A stretch of 64,000 nt of DNA from Symsagittifera roscoffensis (taxonomy: Eukaryota; Xenacoelomorpha; Acoela; Convolutidae). The position numbers and the translations under genes were made by a program. The stretch lies in contig NC_087063.1 in assembly GCF_963678635.1 (NCBI RefSeq), positions 59,838,759-59,902,758 on the forward strand. The letters are read 5' to 3'. Below are positions 36,723 to 46,211 of this stretch, piece after piece; within the stretch, counting starts at the first letter, position 1, and every line of letters starts with the position of its first letter. Under the pieces are notes generated by a model. The model was not told the DNA's origin and ran no database searches. It was given only the letters and a program-made list of their open reading frames with translations.

Positions 36723-37211
36723 AATGAGTCTTGGAATGTTTTGGATATTGAATGTATCGAAAGCAATATCGTGAAAGAATTAGGAGTTTATAAGGATGGA
36801 CGAACAGAAGGATATTCCTTTCTTTCACCCAAAAAATTCAAACCAACATTCCAATCTTTTTGGTGTACACAGCATGTTCATGGAATCAATTGGAGCAGTG
36901 GTTACAAAAACTATACTGAACTTGAAAAAATATTGAAAAATCTAGAAGCCACAGACACGGAATTTTTTGCAAAAGGTTATGAAAAATGTAAGATTCTATC
37001 AGAGTTTTTGGAAACATAGATTATTAATTTGGATGACTACGCTTGCCCTAAAGTTCAGTTTTTGATATTCAAAGATTAAGAATATGATTGGAGGTGTAGC
37101 AACTACCCATTTCGTCATGCAAAAACTCTTCACTGAGCAGAAAGAAAAGCATTTGCATACGGAACATGGACTCGATGTTTTTTAACAAATTGTAAATTAT
37201 ATTATTCTTAA
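36723..37211 (+). pseudogene. Conserved-looking Polinton protein of unknown function, broken
   Basis: One frame runs from about 36723 to TAA at 37209-37211 and encodes FWCTQHVHGINW, EFFAKGYEKCKIL and WRCSNYPFRHAK-like stretches with spaced Cys/His/Trp, suggesting a metal-binding or compact globular fold. It is interrupted by in-frame TAG (37017-37019), TAA (37076-37078) and a TGA at about 37134, where a Cys would fit the pattern. The 5' end has no in-frame ATG; an ATG at 36724 is one base out of frame. From memory I associate this type of sequence with animal mobile elements, but I cannot name a family. Confidence 0.5.
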
Positions 37212-37266
37212 TGTACTACCATTTTCAAACTTAAATTAAATTTCATTGTCAACTTTTTCTTTTTAG

Positions 37267-37537
37267 AGTTAAGATAGTCGATCAATGTGACAAGCCCGTA
37301 AATTTAGGAAATTTTGTTTTTGATGAAGAAAATCATGAACGAAAATCATGGAAATTGTTTGGACGTACATGTAATAGATCTCTTTTAGTTTTTTTGTGCC
37401 AATTTTTTGTTATAGTTTTGATGCTAGTATGTGCAATCGTTCGAATTATGTTATCCACAGCATGTGAAGAAACAACAGTTTGGGTAGCTATTTTGTCAAG
37501 TACAGTCGGTTATATTCTACCTTCTCCAAAGCTATGA
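37267..37537 (+). CDS. Small Polinton membrane protein, two predicted TM segments
   Basis: The frame reads a charged amino part (DEENHERKSWK) and RTCNRS, then a hydrophobic segment LVFLCQFFVIVLMLVCAIV and a second one (VWVAILSSTVGYILP) ending at TGA 37535-37537. There is no obvious ATG. The frame is preceded by CTTTTTCTTTTTAG, a strong splice acceptor, so it may be a 3' exon. Its stop overlaps the ATG of the ATPase (ATGA), a compact arrangement suggesting co-transcription. Similar small membrane proteins with this C-terminal pattern are, to my recollection, common in Polintons. The role is unknown. Confidence 0.5.
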
Positions 37538-38427
37538 ATAAAATAATATCTACCAAAGAACGAATTTTTATTTCCCTAGTTGGACCAAGTGGATCTGGAA
37601 AGTCGCATCTTATTTTTGATTGGTTGAAAATTGGTACTTTTTAACCAGCATTCGACAAATTTTTTTATTTTTATCAACATTATCAACCTCTTTATAGTCA
37701 AATGCAAAGAAAAAACCTTAAGTTTATCCAAGGAGTAGATTTTGACTTGATTGAAAATCTCCCCAATAATGGAACTAAGTATTTGCTTATATTTGATGAT
37801 TCTTGTGAAGAAATTTCAAACTCCAAACAATTTGTGAAAATTGCTACTGCGGGGAGACACAGGGGTCTGAATACAATATACATCAAACACAATTTATTTC
37901 ATCAAAGCAAATTAGGACGAGATGTAGAGTTACAAAATACACACATAGTCTTGTTCAAGTCGCCGAGGGATGTTTTACAAATCAATACATTAAGTCAACA
38001 ACTAGGTCTAGGATCTCAATTGAAAGAGTGGTATCAAGATGCAACATCCGTTCCTTATGGTCATTTACTTATTGATTTAACCCCAAAAACAGTTGATTCA
38101 CTCAGGTATTGCACTAATAGTGGCTAATTTCCAACAAAATTTTACTTACCAGCTGGAATAGAGACAAAGTTTTTGGACGATGAGTACACAATACGTCTCT
38201 ATTCTCCCAATATTTCAAAAATTTTCCCTAAGGCTTCGAAAACAATTCATTCTCAATTGCCCAAAAGATTTCATTCAGTTTCTGAGCGAGTGTTTAGTAA
38301 ACCTATTAAGAGGAGAGCTTCGAGATCTTCGGAAAGAAGACGTAGTAAAATATCGAAAAGAAATTTCAGAACTAACACAAAAAAGAATTCCTCTACACAA
38401 AAGAAGAATTATTTTAAGTTCAACTAA
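37534..38427 (+). pseudogene. Polinton packaging ATPase (FtsK/HerA-type, A32-like)
   Basis: The start ATG at 37534 is followed by VGPSGSGKSHLIFDW, a Walker A P-loop (about 37579-37620). After an in-frame TAA (37642-37644) the same frame gives YLLIFDDSCEE, the Walker B strand (about 37777-37810), and GRHRGLNTIYIKHNLFHQSK, the helicase-like sensor region. A second in-frame TAA (38125-38127) precedes a basic carboxyl tail. In active elements this motor is thought to pump DNA into the capsid. The fold assignment is secure from the motifs, and inactivity from the two stops. Confidence 0.88.
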
Positions 38428-38482
38428 AGGGTTACAATTGATATCTATCATCACACCTTTTGTCATTAAACGATTGACATAG
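38180..38482 (+). CDS. Small basic Polinton protein overlapping the ATPase tail
   Basis: A 100-codon frame in a different phase from the ATPase tail. It encodes a Lys/Arg-rich helical part (LLRGELRDLRKEDVV, then RIPLHKRRIILSS) and a hydrophobic end. The central pattern (short helix, RGEL, then basic KRR...LSS and a hydrophobic tail) is like a small protein I recall from other Polintons, where it is of unknown function and possibly virion-associated. The first codons may actually belong to the ATPase overlap, so its start is uncertain. Confidence 0.5.
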   Translation: MSTQYVSILPIFQKFSLRLRKQFILNCPKDFIQFLSECLVNLLRGELRDLRKEDVVKYRKEISELTQKRIPLHKRRIILSSTKGLQLISIITPFVIKRLT

Positions 38483-38607
38483 TATGGAAACGTTTGTTTA
38501 AATTCCGTACTCAGTTTATCTAAAGCGAAAAAATACCGATTTTCCAGATATTTACTTTACTATTTTGGAAGCAACACATATTCCTCCTAAACTTGTTATT
38601 AACAAGA

Positions 38608-39557
38608 ATGCCAAAGCAAAAGATAGAGGAACTTGGATCCCTTTCAAAATCTGAAAAGGTTAGACTAAACAGATTGTATTCTAGGGGCAGAGCTGCGTAC
38701 GGTTCTATTCAAAACTTGAGTAAAGCGAGTGGTTTATCAAAAAAGAAAGTAGAAAAGTTTTGACAAACCAAGACATCGTATACAAAATTTGGTCCACCAA
38801 TCCGGTCTTTCCGAAGACTTCAAGCGTTTTCTAAATATATCAAGGAAATCTGGTGTATGGACTTGGCTTTTGTAGACAAGTTAGCTAGTCAAAACAATGG
38901 AGTCAAGTATTTATTAGTTGCTGTAGATATTTTTTCGAGATTTGTCAGAGTTCAAACAATGAAAACAAAGTATGCCACAGACACTTTACAAGCTTTTAGA
39001 AAAAAGATTTCTCGAAAAAACACTCCTGAAAAACTTTGGGTTGATAAAGGAACAGAACATGGGGGAACTTTTAAAAAGTTTTGCAAGGAGAAAGACATTG
39101 AAGTTTACTCAACAATTATTCCTCAGCTGCACAAAAGCTGCATTTGCAGAGAGAGCAATTCAATCTTTAAACCATATAATATATCGTTACATTGAAGATC
39201 ATGGTGAAAAATTTGTCCCCAAATTGCAGCAATTTGTTTCTGCATTGAACTGCCGCAAAAATCGATCAATTGGAAAATCTCCTAGAGATGTGAAAAACAG
39301 TGATTTTTTATCAATATTGTATAACAAATCATTCAAGAAATATACTAAACCAAAATTCAAAATTGGCGATAGAGTTAGAATTTCGAAAAATTATATTCCG
39401 TTCCGAAAAGGATACAAGCCACAGTTTACAGATGAAATTTTTGAAATTTCGGCAATATCTACAAAAAAAACCTCCAACATACATCATCAAATATCTCGAA
39501 AAAGAAGAAGTTCTGGGAAAATTTTATGAAAAAGAGCTGAGAAAATGTTCAGATTAG
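38608..39557 (+). pseudogene. Polinton retroviral-type integrase
   Basis: The N-terminal part from ATG 38608 is interrupted by TGA at 38761-38763. The core continues in frame with IWCMDLAFVDKLA (first Asp) and LWVDKGTEHGG (second Asp) up to 39130. A frame change at about 39130-39140 then moves to the frame carrying AERAIQSLNHII (the Glu) and the carboxyl domain (FKIGDRVRIS, then KGYKPQFTDEIFEI). A last frame change near 39465 leads to a chromo-like end (YIIKYLEKEEVLGKFYEKEL). So all three DDE residues are present but split between frames. It integrates the element and produces the 6-bp duplication seen here. Confidence 0.9.
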
Positions 39558-39600
39558 TGGTAAGTCATTTTTTAAATTGAGTTTCTATCGATCAGTTGTC

Positions 39601-40419
39601 ATGGATTCTTTCACTATTGAGCTAGTTTCTAATGCTTCTTTTAATTGTTTACCGAATAACAGTCTTAGTTCCTTTACAAATTTTCTACCGGAACAAATAC
39701 ATCTAAAAGGAGAATGGGAGGTTGCTATTTCAGAAATATCGTACCCTTCTTTGTACCAAAACGTTACAGAAGGAAAGTTTACTTTCGTAGATGGACGAGA
39801 AAGTCCTGAAGAAAAAAGAAAAATTCAACCGATGCATGTTGAACCTGGATTGTATCCAAGTATTGTTGATATAGTTGTAGCCATGAATGAGAAAGTTCGA
39901 AAAAGTATAGGCGCACAAAAATATGAATATAACGGAATTTATGTATCAGTAGATAAGATTACACAAAAAGTTGCCATTCATTTACCTGAGGATCAATCAG
40001 TGTTTATAATTCAAAGTGCTGATTTGAGTCACATTTTTGGTTGTGATTTAGAACAAAATCAGACAGGTGTTATAATGAAAGGAAAAGGACTAAATTATCC
40101 TCAGTATTCTTACGACATTATAAGAATACATTCCTTAATGATTTATAGTGATATTATAGAATATAATATAGTAGGCGATACAAAAACTCCATTAATGCGT
40201 TGTGTTCCTTTCATTTCCAAAGTAAAAAATGGAGACATAATATCTACAGGACAGTACATGAACTATCAATCCTTCACAAATCTACAACTTAAAAAATTAT
40301 TAAAAAACTTTTTCAACAGCATAAAAATAGAACTAAGGGATACTACAGGTGAAAAAACTTCCTTTTGTGTCCGTAGGAATTACACGAGTTGTCCTCTTGT
40401 TTCGCAAGATTTCGGATAA
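39601..40419 (+). CDS. Polinton minor capsid protein (penton-type), intact
   Basis: An uninterrupted frame of 272 codons from ATG 39601. Upstream in-frame TTG at 39577 is less likely because MDSFTIELVSNAS is the typical beginning. It carries LKGEWEVAISEISYPS near residue 40 and otherwise alternating beta-strand-like segments, as expected for the single jelly-roll minor capsid protein that forms pentons in Polinton-like viruses. It sits between integrase and the basic core-like gene, in the normal Polinton order. I see no stop or frame break, unlike its neighbours. Confidence 0.8.
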   Translation: MDSFTIELVSNASFNCLPNNSLSSFTNFLPEQIHLKGEWEVAISEISYPSLYQNVTEGKFTFVDGRESPEEKRKIQPMHVEPGLYPSIVDIVVAMNEKVRKSIGAQKYEYNGIYVSVDKITQKVAIHLPEDQSVFIIQSADLSHIFGCDLEQNQTGVIMKGKGLNYPQYSYDIIRIHSLMIYSDIIEYNIVGDTKTPLMRCVPFISKVKNGDIISTGQYMNYQSFTNLQLKKLLKNFFNSIKIELRDTTGEKTSFCVRRNYTSCPLVSQDFG

Positions 40420-40446
40420 TCATTTTTGATTTATACTTCATACGAA

Positions 40447-40756
40447 ATGGTTGCTCAAAGTTCAGCTAATTTTCCTATTTTTCGTGGACATGCAAGGCAG
40501 CGTGGAAGAGGTTTTGGTGCTCTTGCACAAACTCTTGGGAGAACTGCAATTCCCTTCATTAAAAAATATAGTCCCAGCTGCAAAAAGAATCGGAGCAGAT
40601 TTATTTGAAATTGCCGCTCCAGAGATTGGAGAAGTTGTCAGTGGACGAAAAAAACTCAAAAGGTTTGTAAAAGATGTTGGAACAAAAATAGTTCGAAAAC
40701 ATCTGGGAGGTGGAAAAAAGAAATCCAAGCGTAGAACAAGAAGAACCATTTCTTGA
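40447..40756 (+). pseudogene. Small basic Polinton virion-type protein, one frameshift
   Basis: Starts at ATG 40447 (MVAQSSANFPIFRGHARQRG) with a glycine/arginine segment (GRGFGALAQ) and amphipathic helix. At about 40565 the sensible frame changes to one continuing VPAAKRIGADLFEIAAPEIG and a Lys/Arg-rich end ending in TGA at 40756. The combination of RGxGFG, an amphipathic region and a basic tail occurs in a conserved small protein encoded next to the capsid genes in Polintons. A role inside the virion or in membrane or DNA contact is only inferred. Confidence 0.6.
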
Positions 40757-40809
40757 AAGAGTAGTTCAAAAATCAGTCGCTCTCGCAAAGACATTTTTGA
40801 CAAGATAAA

Positions 40810-42132
40810 ATGAGTGTAAATCAAAGTAGTCATTTTCGGTACGGAGCGTTTACAAATTCTTCTTTGGAGATTTTTGATAAAGTCCCAGTTTTGAAAACAA
40901 TTATGTCATCTTACATACAAGAAGTATTCCACAGTACTTCTCTGGATGAAAGCAGTATTGAGTTTGAATTTGAAACGGATCGTAATCTCTACTTGGATAT
41001 GCGTGATACCCATCTTAGCTTAAAGCTTCAACTATTCAAAGGAAGATTGTTTGATGCTTTCAAAAAAGAAAAAGCACAACATAAAGCAAAATCGGAGGAA
41101 GATTCAGATGAGGAACCACAAACTTACATAACTTATGTAAACAATCTACTACGTTCTCTCTTCTCCAACTGTGAAGTTTATTTTAGCAATACAATGGTTT
41201 ACAATGCCAATGGGTTATGTCCTCATAAGGCACAGATATCCAACGAATTGAACTCGTCAGCAGTGAGTATTAAAGGAATTCTTGCTTTTCATGGATACAG
41301 TTTTGAAGAAAATCCTGATGCATTTGATATGTATCGATTCACTGATAGAGCAAATTTCTTGGGAACAGGGATAACTTTTTCACTCTATGGGAGGCTCGCC
41401 ATTGATTTGTTTACTTGCGAAAAACTGTTGCTACCAAATACCAAAGTTCGAATTAAACTTATTCGAGCTAGACCTAAATTTTACATGTTATCTGATAATC
41501 CAAATGTCAGTCTGAAAATTGTTCATTGTTCACTGTTTACAAGAAGAATTTTAGTAGCTGAACCTAATCATCATATTTTGCAATGGAATCTGGAAAGGGA
41601 ACCTACTCATTACAATTACATGGAAACTATAGCAAGAACCTTTATCATTCCATCTCGTCAAAACCAGTTTATTCAGGAAAATGTTTTCAATAATGCCCCA
41701 ATCAGAAGGATAGCTGTTGCAATGAATACAAATTCGGCTGTTGCGGGATCTTTTCATGAAAATCCTTTCAATTATCAACAATATCATTTGAGAGAGCTTA
41801 GAATTTTTCGGGGTGGAAGAGCAATTATTTCATTAGATACAACTTCTCCTTGTCGACCCTATGTTACAACAATGAAAGCAATGCAGTTTAACGAAGATTT
41901 TCCAGCTCTTCCTATGGAAGATTTTCAAAATCACTATATTCTAGTTTTCGACTTGACTTCACTACAGGATGCCGCTGAACACTTGCATTATCCAGAACTT
42001 AGTGGAGAAAGCTTGAGATTAGAAATGTTTTTCCAATTTCCCTTGGATCAAGTAACGGAAGTGATAGTCTTGGGAGAAAGACTATCAAATATTCAAATTG
42101 ACAAATTCGGAACAGTCGCTAAAAATGTTTAA
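40810..42132 (+). CDS. Polinton major capsid protein (double jelly-roll), intact
   Basis: An uninterrupted 440-codon frame, a usual length for this family. Recognisable family stretches include NVFNNAPIRRIAVAMNTNSA, NPFNYQQYHLRELRIFRGG and RPYVTTMKAMQF near the carboxyl third, and a closing EVIVLGERLSNIQIDKFG. An acidic insert (AKSEEDSDEEPQ, residues about 94-105) lies in the first jelly roll. It should form the trimeric hexon-like building block of an icosahedral shell. The next ORF starts within its last codons (ATG 42125, stop 42130-42132). Confidence 0.9.
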   Translation: MSVNQSSHFRYGAFTNSSLEIFDKVPVLKTIMSSYIQEVFHSTSLDESSIEFEFETDRNLYLDMRDTHLSLKLQLFKGRLFDAFKKEKAQHKAKSEEDSDEEPQTYITYVNNLLRSLFSNCEVYFSNTMVYNANGLCPHKAQISNELNSSAVSIKGILAFHGYSFEENPDAFDMYRFTDRANFLGTGITFSLYGRLAIDLFTCEKLLLPNTKVRIKLIRARPKFYMLSDNPNVSLKIVHCSLFTRRILVAEPNHHILQWNLEREPTHYNYMETIARTFIIPSRQNQFIQENVFNNAPIRRIAVAMNTNSAVAGSFHENPFNYQQYHLRELRIFRGGRAIISLDTTSPCRPYVTTMKAMQFNEDFPALPMEDFQNHYILVFDLTSLQDAAEHLHYPELSGESLRLEMFFQFPLDQVTEVIVLGERLSNIQIDKFGTVAKNV

Positions 42133-42268
42133 TTTTTTTGAGTTTTCAGGTTTCTATAAAAGTATTGTAACTTTTTTGAGACTTTTCTTTGTTATTATCT
42201 CTGTATTATCTATATTGTTTTTCTTCAGACCTAAAGCTCCAGAAAAAATAGAGAAGGAAAGCTTTTAG
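42125..42268 (+). CDS. Tiny membrane protein overlapping the capsid gene stop
   Basis: A 47-codon frame whose ATG overlaps the major capsid stop (ATGTTTAA). It has one strongly hydrophobic segment (VTFLRLFFVIISVLSILFFF, residues about 15-34) between a short aromatic amino end and a charged tail (RPKAPEKIEKESF). There are no breaks. The overlap suggests reinitiation or a shared transcript. A single-pass membrane protein is predicted; no family is recognised, and at this size a chance ORF cannot be excluded. Confidence 0.45.
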   Translation: MFNFFEFSGFYKSIVTFLRLFFVIISVLSILFFFRPKAPEKIEKESF

Positions 42269-42315
42269 TTGAAAACCCGAGACACTTCTTCAACCTAGAC
42301 TGTAAAACAGTGTTC

Positions 42316-42321
42316 AATAAA
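42316..42321 (+). terminator. AATAAA polyadenylation signal after the capsid genes
   Basis: AATAAA 48 bases after the stop of the tiny membrane ORF, followed by TTTGTGTATGGG and TTGTTGAT (T/G-rich). Confidence 0.5.
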
Positions 42322-42475
42322 CTTTGCCAGTTACATAAGGTTTGTGTATGGGTCTTTGTTGATTCAATTCCTAAATGTGTGTAAGTCATTATTCTTTTTT
42401 TTCTTTTTTATCCTAAAGTACACTATCAAATTATCAATTTCTTTTTTAGTTGTAAATCAGCCTACAATTGCAAAG

Positions 42476-42882
42476 ATGGATAATTTTCCTCTTTTGCAAA
42501 TTATTGAAAGAATTCCAGAGCTCAGGTTCAAGTACGTGGGATCATACCCTTCTGACACAGTACTTCAACTAACAAAATACTCTTTTGCAATTATTAACTC
42601 AGCCCCAAGCAATGATAGAGGAGAACACTGGATTATGATTGCTCGACTGGATAAGAGCTACTACTTTGCTGATTCTTTGGGAAGAAAGAGATCAATTTAC
42701 CCTTTTTTGACAAAAAAGTTTCGACGAATGGTTCCTCGAAAGCTACAAAAACTGATAATTTGTGTGGTTTTTACGCAATTTATTCAGCATTTCTCCTTTT
42801 TAATTTATTCCAGAAGAACTTGAATAATGTTCATGATGTGTATGTTTTGAATTTTATCAGTAATTTTATTATGTTGAAATGA
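42476..42882 (+). pseudogene. Polinton adenovirus-type cysteine protease, frameshifted
   Basis: From ATG 42476 the frame gives YVGSYPSDTVLQLTKYSF, then NDRGEHWIMIARLD with the catalytic His, and YYFADSLGRKR with the acidic residue. At about 42745-42750 the reading frame shifts just before the catalytic Cys. The expected DNLCGFYAIY motif is present in a different frame and then runs to TGA at 42880-42882. The family (C5-like) matures capsid proteins. Here the open frame ends at 42823 with unrelated residues, so no active enzyme is expected. Confidence 0.88.
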
Positions 42883-44002
42883 ATTTTTTATTTGTAAGTG
42901 TAAATTTTTGCAGTAATTTTACTATACGATGTAGTGAATTGTTTGATTATTTATGTAATTTAACTTTTTAAATTCCTTAAATTTTTTTTACGAAAAGCAT
43001 CTTAGGAACTAACCCTTTGATGGAATACGGAGAATGATGATGGAAAATGGATGTTGTAGTCCCCCAATTGAAAGAATTAACGATAGAGTAGATAAATTTA
43101 CGAAAATTGTAACCAACTTCTAGTAAATTGTATAATTTTCTTAAAAGTTTATTCTGAGAAAGATGGAAAAATTATTACACAAAAATATCAGAACCAAAAA
43201 AAATATGATACTATGTTTTTCTCAGTGTAAACTTTTACCGTGGCAGAGCAATTGATAAATTTGGATGATAATTTTTTGGAAAATTTGGAAATTTCAAAGA
43301 ACTTTTTGGAAAATTTGGAAATTTCAAAAAAGTTTTTAAAGATTAAAGACAAAGTGATAAAAGAGAACTGGAATGAATCGTAGCAAGAAATATGACAGAA
43401 TAAATAAACCAGTTGAGGTAAAAATAAGTGAGATAAGTATGTGAATAAAGATAAAATAAGTCATAAAATTAACAAGCGTAATGAACCTGTCATCCGTTCT
43501 CCAGATAACCTGGGGAAAAAAGATTAAGTAGGATATAAAAGTAATCAACCGTGAGGAGCTGTCAAGATTCCCCTGATATCCCGTGGAGCGGAATAACTAA
43601 CCTGTCAAAGATAATCCCCTCTTGACAATTTTCCCCAGATAACCTGAGGGAAAATAAATAACATGAAATAAGAATTTAAAAGATTCTTTCGAGAAAAAAA
43701 ATATTCTGTGATATATTAGTTTATTATCCCATACTCTAAATCGAAACTTAATTTTCGTCGAAACTTACCATCTGAAACTTACCATCCACAAAAAATTTTT
43801 CATTTTTTTAATATAAAATTGTTTTTTCAAGATAAAAATGTATTTACAAGAAAAACTTAAAAAATTTTCAAAAAATTTTCTGAAACTTACCTTCTGAAAC
43901 TTACCATACCAAATTTTTGTAAGACAAGATAGTCCTTACATATCACAAATCGTAGAAGTTGACTAAGAAACGCAAGTATTGGCAAAATTGAGCTCAAAAA
44001 AT
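42883..44002. other. Non-coding right arm of the Polinton
   Basis: No ORF of substance. It contains a direct repeat of GAAAATTTGGAAATTTCAAA (43279 and 43308) and three imperfect copies of a CCAGATAACCTG-type or CTGTCAA-type string between 43480 and 43650. The inner boundary of the right terminal repeat follows at 44003. Confidence 0.6.
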
Positions 44003-44217
44003 TCGGGCGCCAAAAATTTTTCTGAAACTTACCATCTGAAACCTACCATCTTAATACATGGGAAACCTATTCCCTATCTTAATACATAGGAAATCTATTC
44101 CCTATCTTAATACATAGCTTGGAGACCGGTTTTTCTATTCCCTACCTTAATACATGGGGGTCTCCAACCACCCCCCCCCCCCCCCCCCCCCCCTGATCAC
44201 CTCACACATATACTACT
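44003..44217. repeat. Polinton right terminal inverted repeat
   Basis: The reverse complement matches the left repeat from AGTAGTATATGTGTG through the G run, the TATGTATTAAGATAGGGAAT repeats, and the inner edge TTTTTGGCGCCCGA. The C run is 23 bases here versus a 10-base G run at the left end, which accounts for most of the length difference. Confidence 0.93.
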
Positions 44218-44223
44218 GATACT
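44218..44223. other. Polinton target site duplication, right copy (GATACT)
   Basis: GATACT follows the terminus ...TACTACT. It is identical to 29229-29234. Confidence 0.93.
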
Positions 44224-46190
44224 GTTTTGGTACGTAATTAAATTTGCATTAATATATCAACATTAGCTTACAAGATGGGGGAACATGGCGTCTCAAAGCT
44301 TCTGCCTGAAGCCTATTTTTTATAGCTTTCCGAGTTTTGAGTGGTAAGCGGTTCCGCTTCTTACGAGTCTTAAGGATGTTAAGATAGCGCTATAACGCCT
44401 TAGAAGGAGGAGAGTCTTTAACTCAAGGGAAGGAGGCTGGTGAAGCTCTTTGTACTTCTCAATTATTACCTGGTCCTTAGCCTTACGCTTAGAGATAAAG
44501 TTTTTAACGACGTTCAGAACGAGAATGCCTGTTGAACCTACACTTTCCTTTATATCCTCGGTTCCGTTCCGTCTACAGTATACGATCGCACAAACGTTTT
44601 TCCTATACCTTGATAATAAATTGACAATTTGCTCACTACTCAGCTTGCAGTTATTGTTGGTGCGGTGCCTACTTATATAGTTATTAATGGCGTCGTGCTA
44701 AATTACAAGGCCGTTACGGTGAGACAAGTAGTGATTAAGGTAGTACCTTTATTGTTTTCTGAGAGTCCCTAGCGTTAAAGTTCAAACTTAAACCTGGCCT
44801 TGTAAAGCAAGTATCTTTGACGCGGTTCTGGGACGCAGCGGGAAGTTTTCGGAGCGCGTGATCCAAGGAACTAGCTCCTAGAATGAATACCATATACTTA
44901 AGGGACCTATGTGACGGCTACGTTACGCTTGAGTACCAATGAGGTTGGAAATTTAAGTAGGTCGGTTGAACTCCAACAACACACACGGAGTAAACCTGAG
45001 GATGAAAGAATTCAACATAACTCACTTAATATCACCGTACCTGACCACTTAAAAATACTGTCACGCAACGAAGTCAAAAATCGGACGGGCTGAAACGGCT
45101 TTGATTTTTATTTGAAGCGAATTGGCTTTCAGTTTCACCAAGGTGGGTGGGGGATCAGGCAAATTGGTTAAGTTCCAACAACACACGCGGAAGAAACCTG
45201 AGGATGAAAAAACTCAACTAAATTTGCCTGATATTCCGCTACCAGACCACTTAGCATAAGGTTGGTGTCATGTTACAGCACAGTTTTGCAGAATTCTGGA
45301 GACGTTTTGAGGATTTTTTTGGTAATTTTTTTTTAAACTTTTTTTTACAAAATTTTTCGGAAAATTTCGATTAGCAGGTTTGAGTCATAAACCAATCCAA
45401 AAAACTAGTCCAGTACATCTTTTCTATTTTCAGATTTCACGGATTTATATTCCGTTCACAAAAATCGAAGAAAAATTTGGTATCGAGAAAAAAAAGTCAA
45501 TCAGTTTGTCTATGTACCGACTGTAAGATATTTCAGTTCAACGGAACTGTCCAAAAATTTTGGGTATTGAGAAAAATTACAGGTTGCTAGCTTGCGGGAA
45601 AAAATTTGCCTTTTAGGACATCGTACATAAAATTATAGCACAAATAGAATGTTTTCAAATTAGTAGAATCTTGCAGTTTTGGAGATTGGGCAGTCATTGG
45701 TTGGGAACAGGCCTGAGTTGTTTTCTTTTTCTAAAACCCTCTCTTTAACTCTCAGGAATGTACTCATTCATTGACTTGTTGGCCTCTGCTGTGGGTCTCA
45801 AACACCACGACGGGAAGTGCGCGCCTTGGCGTAACTTGAGAAAACACCTCGTTTATGAAGACACCTTGTCAGGGAAGAAACCTCGTCTGGGAATACTCGT
45901 CTGAGAATACACGTCAGCTAATAAATGTGGTCTGCAAATTCACGTCGTCTGAGAACAAGCGTCGTTTATTAAACGTGATCTGCAAATTCAAGTCGTCTGA
46001 GAACAAACAGCGTCTGAAAATCCACCTCGGTTAACGATACACTAAGCTTCTGGAGAAAATACGCTTGGGGCTAGCGAATATCGGGTAATTTATGGAGACC
46101 AGCGAATAGAGAGTAAATTACGTCGCCGGTTTTGCTAGTATTATAACTCATATGACGAAGCTCTGATGAACCGAACAATTAGGGCACTAA
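44224..46190 (-). other. Leader (5' untranslated region) of the BEL element
   Basis: Lies between the primer binding site and the Polinton, and continues after the Polinton into the gag start at 29175. There is no long minus-strand ORF. It contains two ~95-bp imperfect direct repeats (44960-45058 and 45162-45258, each with TCCAACAACACAC and AAACCTGAGGATGAA) and a cluster at 45850-46030 of CGTCTGAGAA-type repeats, including two ~50-bp copies with GTCTGCAAATTCACGTCGTC and GATCTGCAAATTCAAGTCGT. Such a long, repeat-rich leader is unusual. Confidence 0.7.
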
Positions 46191-46209
46191 GGTCCCTTGT
46201 GGGGCGCCA
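46191..46209 (-). promoter_or_regulatory. tRNA primer binding site of the BEL element
   Basis: The minus strand reads TGGCGCCCCACAAGGGACC directly after the 5' LTR end. It starts with TGG, complementary to the CCA end of a tRNA, as expected for a primer binding site. The tRNA species was not determined. Confidence 0.75.
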
Positions 46210-46211
46210 AA

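Larger units (their letters stand above)
29235..44217. mobile_element. Maverick/Polinton element, 14,983 bp, full length
   Basis: It is bounded by inverted termini (AG...CT) and a 6-bp target duplication, and carries the diagnostic set: protein-primed DNA polymerase B, retroviral-type integrase, packaging ATPase, adenovirus-type protease, minor capsid and double-jelly-roll major capsid proteins. The polymerase is on the minus strand at the left and all other genes are on the plus strand, with a divergent promoter region between them at about 34.0-35.5 kb. It is a relic: most replication and assembly genes have frame breaks. It lies within the leader of the BEL element, about 60 bp upstream of its gag start. 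Confidence 0.95.

Noticed and set aside
39577-39600. Upstream TTG start for the minor capsid gene
   Set aside because: ATG at 39601 gives the expected beginning of the protein; the upstream codons look untranslated.
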